DNA of 64,000 bases, from NCBI GenBank assembly GCA_027919835.1, contig JANVFP010000045.1, positions 248,001 to 312,000 of the forward strand, in the 5' to 3' direction. Below the pieces are notes generated by a model. The model had not been told where the DNA came from and did no database searches. It saw only the letters and a list, made by a program, of their open reading frames with translations. This stretch comes from Lentinula raphanica (Eukaryota; Basidiomycota; Agaricomycetes; Agaricales; Omphalotaceae). Below, in pieces: positions 23,751 through 35,353 of the stretch (the first letter of the stretch is position 1; each line of letters begins with the position of its first letter). The translations under genes and the position numbers were made by a program.

Positions 23751-24782
23751 TTACTCAATCAATGGACAAAAGTCCTCCCTTGATTCGGAGTCCTGCCAAG
23801 TGTTTGTGGTAGACTCCTCAGCCTCGCTCATCCCACTCTTCCCAGATACTTCTTCGACGGGTGCAGATTTCGGTACCGCTTCCAACCACGAATGTATTCT
23901 GATTGCCCCGTCTTCGATAGGATAGTCGTCGTCGTCTTCTGGAATATCCTCTGAATCATCAGATTCGGATGAGTTTTGGTCATCCTCTTGACCTGAGACA
24001 TGGCGACGTAGAACTCGAACATCCGGACGGGCGCGGAATTCGCGAGAAGCCCTTTCGCAACACAGAATCGATAACCATGCTATAGGACGATAGTAGTGTC
24101 GATTTTCGTGGACACTCGGGTATAATTGGTACGCGGCATGGACAAAAGCGAACGCAGGATGAACGTTCAATCTGACCCGTGGAAAGTGAGGAAGATCTAA
24201 ATCCAACTGTTGGGAAGGATTTGAGCCGTCGCCGATGACAAACAGACAAGGAGAGTCCTTCTGCAGGGGCACTAGGTCGTATTCGTATTCCCCCGGTGGT
24301 AACACCTAGGTAGAGAGTTGTGATTGAACGATTGAATCGGATAGGAAAATGACGCACCTCAAAACAGCAGCGACGTTGATCTATGGGACTATCTATGTTC
24401 TCCTCTATTGTATCCGCTAGGGTCTTCAAAACACTATGACTCGGGATTAAGCCTAACTCCCAATCCAGAAACAGACGCGCAACATCAGCGCGCACTAGAA
24501 TCTAGAACTTCAGTTACATTTCGATTGAACGCGTACAGCTCATACCAGAGATACAGTTCAGGGGACTCCATAGATCGAGTTCGCCCTTTTCAAGTCCCCA
24601 GAAGAACTCCAGGTCCGTTGCCTGATATTTCATAGTGATCATCATATGGTCTTGACTATCATTCGGCATAACCGACGCACCTGAGCATGAAATGGACCCG
24701 TGAACAAGCGAAATTTTTGTATAGGTTGAACGCCATCGACGTACGTAGACAGGATTTGGAGGTTGGCTAACTTCGTGTTCAT
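23751..24782 (-). CDS. HNH-derived tandem family, copy B
   Basis: Four exons: ATG 24782 (MNTKLANLQILSTYVDG), a short second exon (ATDLEFFWGLEKGELDLWSP), a third (VRADVARLFLDWELGLIPSH) and a long fourth (24305 to 23751). The donor/acceptor pairs GTGCGTCGG/TATCAG and GTATGAGCT/TTCTAG sit at the same places as in the other copies. The fourth exon has LPPGEYEYDLVPLQKDSPC, HPAFAFVHAAYQLYP, LCCERASREF and an acidic run of SEDIPEDDDD type. Its C-terminal tail (ESTTNTWQDSESREDFCPLI) is private to this copy. The rest is almost identical to copy D 3 kb away, including the introns. No disabling change is visible. Confidence 0.7.
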
Positions 24783-25330
24783 GATGGTTTGAGTGGAAGA
24801 GCAGTGGCCCCTATGATTGCCTATCCTATTGTTTCCCTGTCAGGGTCAATTTGGAATAAGCAAACTATGTCAGCGGTGCCCTGCAAGTCTTGAGCTTAAG
24901 AGCTTGAAGCTTGAAGCTCCGTCTTGACCGATGACCATCTGCCATTCACGAATCACAGCGCACGTCCGTCGTCCTGGGGTAGCCTGGGGTGCATCCTAGT
25001 ATGTCATGTAACTGTAAGAAACTAATACAGGACACGGTCCATGTGTCGCCCACTAACATGCGCCGCCGACTTGACCTACGACGGCATCTCCAGTCTGTCC
25101 TGGAACCTAACCTACATGATGTACATACGGGTGTCAAACTTGAGAATGTCGAACAGCTTGGAGGTATACATTGATCGACTGCTACTATGTATGACGTGCG
25201 GTATTAGATTTGTGAAATGAGTGAGGAAAGAGCATTGCATGTTGAAAACAGAATCGATTATTTAATCGCAGTGCGAAGAGGTTTAAGATGACGTGAGTGA
25301 CCACGAGATATGAGCACAAAGCGAACGAAA

Positions 25331-26335
25331 TCATTCGCCGTCCACCAATGAATCCCGCCAAGCGTTTCTGGAACACTCGCCTTCACTCTTTGCTAACACC
25401 TCTTCAACCGGAGCAGATGGTGGTAGCGATTCGAGCCAGGATTGTATTCGGACCCCGTCGTCTTCGCCCGAGTAGTAATCGTCCTGGATGATTTCCACGG
25501 AATCGTCCGATTCGGATGAATACCGGTCATCCTCTCGACCTGAGATGCGGCTGGATAGATACTGGATATCCGGACGCGCGCGGAATTCTTGAGGAATCGG
25601 TTCGCAGCACAAGCCAGAAATGATTCCGATACGACGAAAGTAGGGCTGATGTTTATGGATACTCGAATACATCTCATACCCGGCATGAACTACAGCAAAG
25701 GCGGGATGAATGTTCAGCTTGACCCGTGAAAAATTAGGAGAACTGAATTCGAGCTTTTGAGGAGACGTTGAGCCGTTGCCGAGTACAAACACAGTAGGTG
25801 GATCCTTCTTCAGCGGCACTAGGTAGTACTCGTATTTCCCAGGTGGTATCACCTACTAGGTTGAAAATCATCATTCGATGGTCAAAACTGAGATGAGATA
25901 AACGCACCTCGAAACAGCAGCGACGTTGATCTATGTGACCATCTAAATTCGCCACTATGATATCTGACAAATTTTGCAATATTTCATTGGTCGGGATTAA
26001 AGCTAGCTCCCAGTCGAGAAATAAACGTGCAATATCAGCGCGTACTGTACTAATCGCAGTTCTTAGCATCCTCTCAATTACATAGGGTGACGACTCACCA
26101 GATATACAGTTCATAGGACTCCATAAGTCGAGTTCGCCCTTTTCAAGCCCCCAGCAGAACTCTAGCTTAGTTACCTGACAATGCAAGGTGAACAAATCAT
26201 CAAAGTCATTCGGTATAGTCGACGCACATTAGCATAGAATCGACCGGTGAACAAGCGAAAGCGTTGTATAGGTTGAGTGTCTTCCACGGACGTAGACAGC
26301 ACCTCAAGGTTGGCTAACGTGAATTTCATGTTCAT
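25331..26335 (-). CDS. HNH-derived tandem family, copy C
   Basis: Starts at ATG 26335 (MNMKFTLANLEVLSTSVED). Exon 2 carries VTKLEFCWGLEKGELDLWSP with MNCIS, exon 3 VRADIARLFLDWELALIPTN, and exon 4 IPPGKYEYYLVPLKKDPPTV, HPAFAVVHAGYEMYSSIHK and LCCEPIPQEFRARPDIQYL. The C-terminal tail is Arg/Ser-rich (EGECSRNAWRDSLVDGE). It forms a sub-family with copy E: the introns and the roughly 200-bp 3' flank (25050-25260, repeated at 28020-28230) are nearly the same. All exons are open, so this is the intact member of the C/E pair. Confidence 0.7.
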
Positions 26336-26784
26336 GATAGTTGCGGTAGAAGAGGAATGGCTCCTATCCTCAACTTCTCTTGCTTCGTGGGACAATAATC
26401 ACAGAATTCCGTGTGTGATAATTGATCCCTTTTGTTCGGTCCCGGACCCGGTCAACTCCAACGCCACCATCCATTCATCCTCTCACCAAGTCGAGGATCA
26501 TTGTCTTCATCTGTCGTCCTGAGTTGGCCTTGCATAACACCTTGGTCTAGGGCTGCTCGGAGGTTCTGATGTCTGAGCTGGGCCTGATGAATCCGCCCGC
26601 AGTTTGCCTGAATCATGTATCACCCATGAGAACTGTATATTAGATTGAGATACGGCAAGAGTTATATTCGTGGAAGAAAGAGAAGGGCGATTGCTGTGAC
26701 GTCAATGGGGAGCGAAAAATTTTCCAAATTATGCGGGGAACACGAAAAATAAGTGTGTAAAGTAGACTTGATCAATGAACAAAA

Positions 26785-27789
26785 TCATATGTCCTCCATC
26801 GATGAGTTCGGCCAAACGTCTGTGAAAGACTCAGCCTCACTCCTCCCACTCTTCCCAGACACTTCTTCGACGGGTGCAGATTTCGGTACCGCTTCCAACC
26901 ACGACTGTATTCTGATTGCCCCGTCTTCGATAGGATAGTCGTCGTCTTCTGGGATATCCTCTGAATCATCAGATTCGGATGAGTTTTGGTCATTCTCTTG
27001 ACCTGAGACATGGCGACGTAGAACCCGAACATCCGGACGGGCGCGGAATTCGCGAGAAGCCCTTTCGCAAGACAAGATCATTAACCATGTCATGGGACGA
27101 TAGTAGTGTCGATTTTCGTGGACACTCGGGTATAATTTGTACGCGGCATGGACAAAAGCGAATGCAGGATGAACATTCAATCTGACCCGTGGAAAGTGAG
27201 GAAGATCTAAATCCAACTGTTGGGAAGGATTTGAGCCGTCGCCGATGACAAACAGACAAGGAGAGTCCTTCTGCAGGGGCACTAGGTCGTATTCGTATTC
27301 CCCCGGTGGTAACACCTAGGTAGAGAGTTGTGATTGAACGATTGAATCGGATAGGAAAATGACGCACCTCAAAACAGCAGCGACGTTGATCTATGGGACT
27401 ATCTATGTTCTCCTCTATTGTATCCGCTAGGGTCTTCAAAACACTATGACTCGGGATTAAGCCTAACTCCCAATCCAGAAACAGACGCGCAACATCAGCG
27501 CGCACTAGAATCTAGAACTTCAGTTACATTTCGATTGAACGCGTACAGCTCATACCAGAGATACAGTTCAGGGGACTCCATAGATCGAGTTCGCCCTTTT
27601 CAAGTCCCCAGAAGAACTCCAGGTCAGTTGCCTGATATTTCATAGTGAACATATGGTTTTGACTATCATTCGGCATAACCGACGCACCTGAGCATGAGAT
27701 GGACCCGTGAACAAGCGAAATTTTTGTATAGGTTGAACGTCATCGACGGACGTAGACAGGATTTGGAGGTTGGCTAGCTTCGTGTTCAT
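26785..27789 (-). CDS. HNH-derived tandem family, copy D (B-like body, F-like tail)
   Basis: ATG 27789. Exons 1-3 and most of exon 4 are nearly identical to copy B; one GAC codon in the acidic run is missing and a few residues differ (LILSCERASREF for LSILCCERASREF, so one Cys of the pair is lost). The last roughly 20 codons switch to the tail of copy F: SFTDVWPNSSMEDI here against SFTDVWPNTSMEDI in F. The non-coding DNA just downstream (26640-26785) also matches the region downstream of F, not that of B. The switch falls at about 26845-26880 inside exon 4. The gene is open and probably expressed as a chimera. Confidence 0.7.
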
Positions 27790-28341
27790 GATGGTTTGAG
27801 TGGAAGAGCAGTGGCCCCTCTATCCTATTGTTTCCCTGTCAGGGTCAATTTGGAATAACAAGCAAACTTTGTCAGCGGTGCCCTGCAAGTCTTGAGCTTG
27901 AGTATTGACCGGTGACCATCTGACATTCACAACGCATGTCCGTCGTCCTGGGGTACGTCCTAGTATGTCATGTACCTGTAAGAAACTGATACAGGACACA
28001 GTCCGTCCATGTGTCGGCCACCAACATGCGCCGCCGACTTGACCTACGACGGCATCTCCAGTCTGTCCTGGAACCTAACCTACATGATGTACATACGGGT
28101 GTCAAACTTGAGAATGTCGAACAGCTTGGAGGTATACATTGATCGACTGCTACTATGTATGACGTGCGGTATTAGATTTGTGAAATGAGTGAGGAAAGAG
28201 CATTGCATGTTGAAAACAGAATCCATTATTTAATCGCAGTGCGAAGAGGTTTAAGATGACGTGGGTGACCACGAGATATGAGCACAATACCGAACGAAAT
28301 CATTCGCCGTCCACCAATGAATCCCGCCAAGCGTTTCTGGA

Positions 28342-29288
28342 TCACTCGCCTTCACTCTTTGCTAACACCTCTTCAACAACCGGAGTAGATCGTGGTACCA
28401 ATTTAAGCCAGGATTGTATTCGGACCCCGTCGTCTTTGCCAGAGTAATCAACGTCCTCGATGATCTCCACGGAATCGTCCGATTCGGATGAATACCGGTC
28501 ATCCTCTCGACCTGAGATGCGGCTGGATAGATACTGGATATCCGGACGCGCACGGAATTCTTGAGGAATCGGTTCGCAGCACAAGCCAGAAATGATCCCC
28601 ATATGACGAAAGTAGGGCTGATGTTTATGGATACTCGAATACATCTCATACCCGGCATGAACTACAGCAAAGGCGGGATGAATGTTCAGCTTGACCCGTG
28701 AAAAATGAGGAGAACTGAATTCGAGCTTTTGAGGGCACGTTGAGCCGTTGCCGAGTACAAACACAGTAGGTGGATCCTTCTTCAGCGGCACTAGGTAGTA
28801 CTCGTATTCACCAGGGGGTATCACCTAGGTTAAAAATCATCATTCGATGGTCGAAACTGACATGAGATAAACGCACCTCGAAACAGCAGCGACGTTGATC
28901 TATGTGACCATCTAAATTCGCCACTATGATATCTGACAAATTTTGCAATATTTCATTGGTCGGGATTAAAGCTAGCTCCCAGTCGAGAAATAAACGTGCA
29001 ATATCAGCGCGTACTGTAATCGCAGTTCTTAGCATCCTTTCAGTTAAATAGGGTGACGACTCACCAGATATATGGTTCATAGGACTCCATAAGTTTCAAG
29101 CCCCCAGCAGAACTCTAGCTTAGTGACCTGACAATGCAAGGTGAACAAATCATCAAAGTCATTCGGTATAGTCGACGCACATTAGCATAGAATCGACCGG
29201 TGAACAAGCGAAAGCGTTGTATAGGTTGAGTGTCTTCCCCGGACGTAGACAGCACCTCAAGGTTGGCTAACGTGAATTTCATGTTCAT
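28342..29288 (-). pseudogene. HNH-derived tandem family, copy E, frameshifted
   Basis: Closest to copy C. ATG 29288 and exon 1 are intact. Exon 2 has lost 13 bp relative to C: the bases at 26129-26141 of C are absent at about 29094 here. This removes the KGELD part and shifts the frame into a stop a few codons later. Exons 3 and 4 (28824 to 28342) remain open, with IPPGEYEYYLVPLKKDPPTV and SWLKLVPRSTPVVEEV. Decay is therefore very recent, or the shortened peptide of about 50 residues is all that is made. Exon 2 here ends in MNHIS where the other copies have LNCIS or MNCIS. Confidence 0.65.
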
Positions 29289-29864
29289 GATAGTTGTGGT
29301 AGAAGAGGAGTGGCTCCTATCACTGTCAGCAACTTCTCTTGCTTCGTGGGACAATAATCACAGAATTCCGTGTGTGCTTCCTTTTGTTCTGTGGTGTGGT
29401 CGCTTGTGGTCGGTCTCGGCCAACTCCAGCGCGCCACCATTGATCCTCCCAGGAGGGTCCAAGCTGGTCCAAGCGACCCCGAAACCTCTCGCCAAGTTGA
29501 AGATCTGTCAGTGTCATATGCTCTGAATAGTCCTGAGTCGCACTGGTTGGCCTTGCATGACACAGCATGACACCTTGGTCTACGAGGGCCTACATAGTAG
29601 GGCTGCGAGGTTGTGATGTCTGAGCTGGACCTGCTGAATCCGCCGCAGTGTGCCAGTGTGTGCCTAAATCATATACAAATCACTCTTGAAAACTGTTGTA
29701 TATTAGATTGAGATACCGCAGAAGTTGGATTCGTGGAAGAAAGACAAGGGAGAGGGAAAACATTTCATGATTGCTGTAACGTCAATTGGGAGCCAAAAAC
29801 TTTCCCAATTATGCGGGGAACATGAGAAATAAGTGTGTAAAGTATACTTGATCAATGAATAAGA

Positions 29865-30870
29865 TTAGATGTCCTCCATCGATGTGTTCGGCCAAACATC
29901 TGTGAAAGAGTCAGCCTCACTCCTCCGACTCTTCCCAGAAACTTGTTCGACGATGAGGCCAGATTTTGGTACCGCTTCGAGCCACGACTGTATTCTGATT
30001 GCGCCATCTTCGCTTGGATAATCGGCGTCCGCCGGAATATCTTCCGATTCATCAGATTCGGATGAGCGTTGGTCGTCCTTTTGACCTGAGACATGTCGAC
30101 GTAGAGTCCGGAAATCAGGACGGGCATAGAATTCACGTGGGACCCTTTCGCAACATAGCATCGACACCCTCAGCATAGGATCATAGTAACGTTGGCTTTT
30201 GTGAATATCCGGGTATAGTTTGTACACGCCATGGATAACGGCGAAAGCAGGATGGACGTCCAACTTGAGACGTGGATGATGAGGGGAAGCTAGTTCCAGC
30301 TTTCGAGGAGACGTTGAGCCATCTTCGATGACAAGCAGATTAGGGGGATCCATCCGGAGCGGGACTAGGTCGTACTCGTATTCGCCCGGTGGCAACACCT
30401 ACGTAAGAAGATTATCATTCGAGGGTTGAATTTAACAAGAGAAGGGCGCACCTCAAAACAACTTCGTCGTTGATCTATGTGGCCATCTATATTCGCTTCT
30501 ATCGTATCCGCCAATTTCTTCAAAATTTCATTGGTCGGGATTAAAGCTAGCTCCCAGTCGAGAAACAGGCGTGCAACATCGGCGCGCACTAGAATCTCGA
30601 ATGTGAGTGAAATAGCGGCTAAATGAGTACAGGTCATACCAGATATACAGTTCAGGGGGCTCCATAAATCGAGTTCGCCCTTTTCAATCCCCCAACAGAA
30701 CTCTAGCTTAGTTACCTGATATTTCATGGTGAGCACATTGTCGATGTCATTTGGCGTACTCAACGCACACGAGAATGGAATTCACCCGTGAACAAGCGAA
30801 AACGTTGTATAGGTTGAGTGTTCTCGACGGAGGTAGACAAAGCCGATAAGTTGCCTAACGCGAATTGCAT
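29865..30870 (-). CDS. HNH-derived tandem family, copy F
   Basis: The first copy in transcription order. ATG 30870 (MQFALGNLSALSTSVENTQP then IQRFRLFTG). Exon 2 is VTKLEFCWGIEKGELDLWSP plus LNCIS, exon 3 VRADVARLFLDWELALIPTN, and exon 4 LPPGEYEYDLVPLRMDPPNL, HPAFAVIHGVYKLYPDIHK and LCCERVPREFYARPDF, with the tail SFTDVWPNTSMEDI. It stands apart in sequence from the B/D and C/E pairs, so it is likely an older copy that donated its 3' end to D. About 540 bp separates its ATG from the divergent relative at 31414, so both could share a promoter region. No disabling mutation is seen. Confidence 0.7.
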
Positions 30871-31413
30871 GTTCGAGAGGATGGTGGTAGTCGTACAAGA
30901 AGGTGAATAGAGTGGCACTCTGCGCAACGGAGGTCATATGACTGCGTGTACTGTACGTAATATAACTATTTCCTTTTCAGGAACTGTCGTACAGGCTTCT
31001 CTCATTGTACTACTTCAAGAGATTCAACTCAATATTTCTTCGTGAGATCTTCTAATACCCTGACATCTGATTCATTTGTTCGTTGTCTTTTTGCTCAGGT
31101 TTTTTAAGGTGCTTGCGACATTGTCCCAGATGGCACCTGATGGCACTAAAGCTGTCAGGAATCGAATTCCCGTATGTTCTATAACCAGCTATAACCTGTT
31201 CTAACGTCCGCGTAACAATCTCCTATCACGATAAGATCTGTCCCTGTGACTGCTCTATTGTGGATACGACTGAGGCTCGTTGTGGGCTGGGCGCGCCACT
31301 CGACACCGCTTATAGCCCATTGTGCTTTTTCCGATGACAATGGGACAACGTAGGGATATAAAACCTGTTCGTAGCCAGGTTGAACATATCAGAATTTATC
31401 GGTCAATCTCGTC

Positions 31414-33425
31414 ATGGCCATGAACTTGGACAGTGACGGGTCTCTCTCTCTAGATCTGCCATCATCAGACTCGGACAGCGATGGTCCGGGGCCGTCTTCC
31501 TCTGCCGTCGATACCAACCTTCTCAGCGACTCACAGACTCAAGTCAGAAAATCCACCCGGATCGCTATGCAACCTTCCCGTCCCAACTATAGGGAATCCG
31601 AATCTCCACATGTTACCAACCCCGACGGCTCACCTTATGATCCAACCTATATTGAGTATATCGATGACGATCTCAACGATTCTCCTGCTCGTAATGTGCT
31701 TCTTGGGCAAGGAGCAAACCAGAAAACGAAGAATAAGGTCATTGCTTCGGCTCCTCATCGGAACCGGTGCCTCATTACCCACATTGCGGGAATTGAGGTG
31801 CAATTCTGTCACCTTCTGGCGCGAGCAACAAACCTCAATTTTGTGCGTGTTATTCTTGATACATGCTATTAACCATCTTGACCGGTGTTCGCAGATAAGA
31901 TACCTTGAGTGGCTCTCTGGTCTACTGCCTGGCGAGCTCAACGTCAATTCTCGATACAATATTGTTTGTTGTGAGTTACTACTTGTTTTCCGATGGGCCA
32001 ACCTGAACCGTATTTGCACGCTTCTCCTCCAGTGAAAGCGGAGATTCATATTCTAATGGATAATAGCGGCTTCATTCTCCTGCCATCTAAGGAGGTTTTG
32101 CTATCTCTCCAAGAACTTTGCAAATGGAATGAAACCCGTCCTGATTGGGAGGACCGACGTCTATTCAAAGCTTGCGAAGAGGTATGAATCTTTTCAACTA
32201 CAAATTACTATCATCTTCTCAAACTCCTGACTCCGATGTTATCTGCAGTATCCTGAATTAAAAGCAGCGTCCTATGAGTATTCCTTCTTACCAATTCATC
32301 TGCCTGCGAACAGGAAATTCTCCCGCATCAAGCTCGTCACCAGCAGCAATGGGGAATTGGTAGAGACCAGTCCCGCGCAGTGGACTGATTACACTTCGAA
32401 TTTTCAAAAGAATCCTGACCTCCAACGCCTCAAATCTCATGCACATCCTTTCTTCGTTTGCTGCCATGCTTACCAGCAGCTCGAGCGCCTTCTCGATGAC
32501 CGGGACGTGAAGAAGGTTTCCGAGTGGCGAAGTGTTTTCCGTGATCTCTCGCAGAAAAACCATCGATTTTCACTCTTGATGCAATTGACAAGTTCTTGGG
32601 AAGATTTTCATGTTCCTGCTTTTTTCAACAAGGGTTCTATACCTGCAAAACTGGTTGCAGCTAAGAAGAAGAATGCTGTTCTGAAGGGCCTAGCGTTCCC
32701 ATCCTCTTCGGAATCTCCAAAGTTCCCTCTCAAAGGAAAGCGCAAGTCCGGTAAATGTCACAACTTGAGCCTGTTGATCAGTGGAAATCTCATTGATCAT
32801 TTTCTTTTTAGCACGTTCTGCGCCTGCGGCGTCCAAGGAAATGTACACCCTTCCTGCTTTGAATATTGAGAAGCTCGAATGCGAGCTTTATGCTTCGAGG
32901 GACTCCTTTAAATGGTGCATTGACCGTGCCAACGAAACGCTCGGAGCAGTTCAGCCCAAGTTCCAATTCTTTCCAGTCGATCGTCTCCCGCGAGATGTCC
33001 CCAAACCTGCCGCACGAACTGCTTTACCGCGCTATCGCGAAGGCTCGATGAGTCCTTCAGAGGCCGCTCGTCGCAAAAAGTTCAAGTTGAGTGAAGTCGA
33101 CACTGTCCGTGACTCTGCGCTTTCCACAAGCTCGGAGGAGGAGGATGTCATCGCGTCGACTTCGGCTGTGCCTCTCGAGCGCCTACCAGTGGCCAAGCGT
33201 GGCGGTGGAGGAAGGGTCAGCGTCGCCGGTTCTTCTCGTTCTCATATTAGCAAAGGGAAACAGAAGGTCACTGGATCTACACGCGCCGGGGACTCAGATG
33301 CTACAGCATCGACTTCGGCTGTGCCTCTTCAACGCCTGGGCAAGCGTGGCGGCAGAGGTAGCACCAGTGTCGCCGGTTCTTCTCAATCTCAGGTTGACAA
33401 AGGCAAGAAGAAGGCTACTGGATAG
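31414..33425 (+). CDS. HNH-endonuclease-domain protein with Ser-rich repeat tail
   Basis: Five exons, ATG 31414 to TAG 33423-33425, with introns after NLNF, NIVC, ACEE and KRKS. The N-terminus is Ser/Asp-rich. The core reads RCLITHIAGIEVQFCHLLAR, then RYLEWLSGLLPGELNVNSRY and IVCLKAEIHILMDNSGFILL. This supplies the pattern of fungal HNH nuclease domains: CH (first His), N in SRYN, and H in EIHILMD. A C-terminal module (YEYSFLPIHLP, LKSHAHPFFVCCHAYQQL) matches the YEYDLVPL and HPAF part of the tandem copies. The tail has two copies of a roughly 40-residue Ala/Ser/Lys repeat (STSAVPL then RLGKRGG, AGSSQSQ, KGKKKATG), basic and probably nucleic-acid binding or nuclear. It is divergent from copy F. 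Nuclease activity is inferred only from residue pattern. Confidence 0.65.
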
Positions 33426-33429
33426 TTCG

Positions 33430-34140
33430 AAGTGGAAGGCTGCGATCAAGGATGGTCCCTGGTATAATAACATACATCTTCTCCTGTATCTTTACGATAT
33501 AGTACAATACTGATCTCGAGGGCGTGATATATACATAAATGTGTACTACATCCGTTCAAGATAACTTTGGGATTGTCACATAACATGATACGTGAATGAA
33601 GGTGGTCACTGGTGGACGTGAAGCGGCCCACCAGACCCGCTCCCTTCCGAATCGGGCTCTCTCTCCCTAATTTCCAGTCTAACTCGACATTTTCAGTAAA
33701 TCAGTAGTATGTCTCCTTGTCATGATGGACTCAAGAGCTGGATTGTCATTGCGGCATTTTGTCGGTACCATCGAACGGTCCCGCATCAACCAACGGATAC
33801 TTTTCGGGTCGTCAAATGGTCCTTCGTATGTAAAACAAAAACCTAAATTGGGTGAGATAGTCCTGCCTACCTTGCATGAATGATCATGCAACAGGTATAT
33901 TTAGTGTCATGCTCATCATCCGATAGGTCTGGAACAACTGACTTCCTAGGGGTAAGCGCTACGTACAGGATGGATTGCATGATCAGGCATCTGCATCTGC
34001 TGGCAAGGTTTGACGGCGGAGAACTCGGGTCTCCCACTTATGGCCCCAGCATATAACATGGCTCAAAAGTCCGCCTTTATAGGATTTCATCCCCTCTAGT
34101 GGTACTTTTACATCAACCTCGTCTCTGAAACTTGAAACTG
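33430..34140. other. Intergenic, no gene seen
   Basis: AT-rich stretch with TATATA-type motifs just after the HNH gene stop, probably its 3' UTR and terminator region. No open frame with support on either strand. Confidence 0.4.
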
Positions 34141-34143
34141 AAC

Positions 34144-35018
34144 ATGCAGGTATGCACTTGCACCTCGACGTCGAGTGACCGAAATCTGATCATCTCTTTT
34201 CGTAGAACAACTACACCCACATCGCTGCTTCGCAGTCGTCTCCAAGAACCTTGAAAAACGTAGTAGCCCGAGCATTAGGTGGAAGAGTGAGAGCTCCGTA
34301 CTCGAATGGGAACATAGACGCTGACTTCATTGTGATGCTTAGAAACATTCCACACATCGTACAGAAGCTGAGGTCTCCTTGATCGCACCGATAACACCCG
34401 TTTATTTTCAGCCAGAGTGCGAAACCCTAGTAAGTTTGGACGAGAGAAGTCTCTGTGACTGACTCACCCCCACCGAGCTGAGACCGAACGCTGACCTTTT
34501 CTTTCTTTTCCTGTAATGCAGGTCGACTTTGACATGAACCTGGACGACGACGACGATACTATCACGCTCTGGGTAAGCTTCGGCTCCTCAAGGGAATATT
34601 CTTGACAACTCTGACGTATTGTCCAGGGGGGAAATGAATATTCACCGAGCAGAAGAATATCAGGAGCACACACCCCAACCGTCACCCGACCCTCGCAGAC
34701 GTTTCTCAGTCGCAAAGACGACGGATCTAGAATTCATGTTGACCGGAGCCAGATGCTGGATCCTGAAGATAGAACCTGGGATGCCCCGCGTTTCAAATTG
34801 AGCTCAAGGCTTGGGTTCGCGTCCAGAAAAAACTCCCAGCAGATCAAGAGCACTAATAATAGTCAACGACGGAGCCGGTTTCCAGAGGTATGTGTAATAT
34901 ATCCCAAGAAAGATTATCCAGCTCGTCTTTTGTTTTTGTCTTCTCTCCAGCTGACCTAGCTGACCGTACTTCTTCCTCAGGCACAAGTCCTGGATGCTGA
35001 AGATTCAAGTTGGATGTG
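34144..35018 (+). CDS. Small hypothetical protein, many introns
   Basis: A mini first exon (ATG CAG, 34144-34149) is followed by an intron ending CGTAG. The next exon gives NNYTHIAASQSSPRTLKNVV and GRVRAPYSNGNIDADFIVML. Later exons give VDFDMNLDDDDDTITLW and GGNEYSPSRRISGAHTPTVT, then MLDPEDRTWDAPRFKLSSRL and a final AQVLDAEDSSWM. LDPEDRTW and LDAEDSSW look like two copies of a short motif. The join around 34372-34430 does not keep the frame cleanly with obvious splice sites, so that exon is uncertain. No known domain. Confidence 0.4.
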
Positions 35019-35353
35019 AATTGGGGGTTCTGTCAGAGAAGCGATGGGACCAGGTGTCAGGCTACCCAACCTGGTTTCAAGAACTTCTGTGTATATTTTA
35101 TTCCGTCATTTATCGTCATTTATATTGTAGAGAGAGTGATTCCTATTAATTGCATTCCTACAGGCTACTGATCAGCTTCTGAATATACAATCTGTATGTT
35201 GGGCATGCGATAAGTACCTTGAACTTCGCTCAAGAACCAATGAAAGTAGAACGGTGGACATGTCAAACATTTGCCTGCCTTCGTAGGATGTAGATAGGGA
35301 ACGAGGTGAATTATGTGTGGCGAGAGGGAAAGAGAAGAAAGGGCCTTTAGCAG

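Larger units (their letters stand above)
23850..29880. repeat. Tandem segmental duplication of about 3.0 kb (two units)
   Basis: The segment from inside exon 4 of copy B, through copy C, to the 3' end of D (about 23850-26860) is repeated as the segment from inside exon 4 of D, through copy E, to the 3' end of F (about 26860-29880). Offsets between matching points are 2,970-3,010 bp (24305 to 27315, 25852 to 28824). Intergenic DNA is included; for example the block starting GCGCCGCCGACTTGACCTAC occurs at both about 25051 and 28029. Divergence by eye is a few percent at most. Confidence 0.75.
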
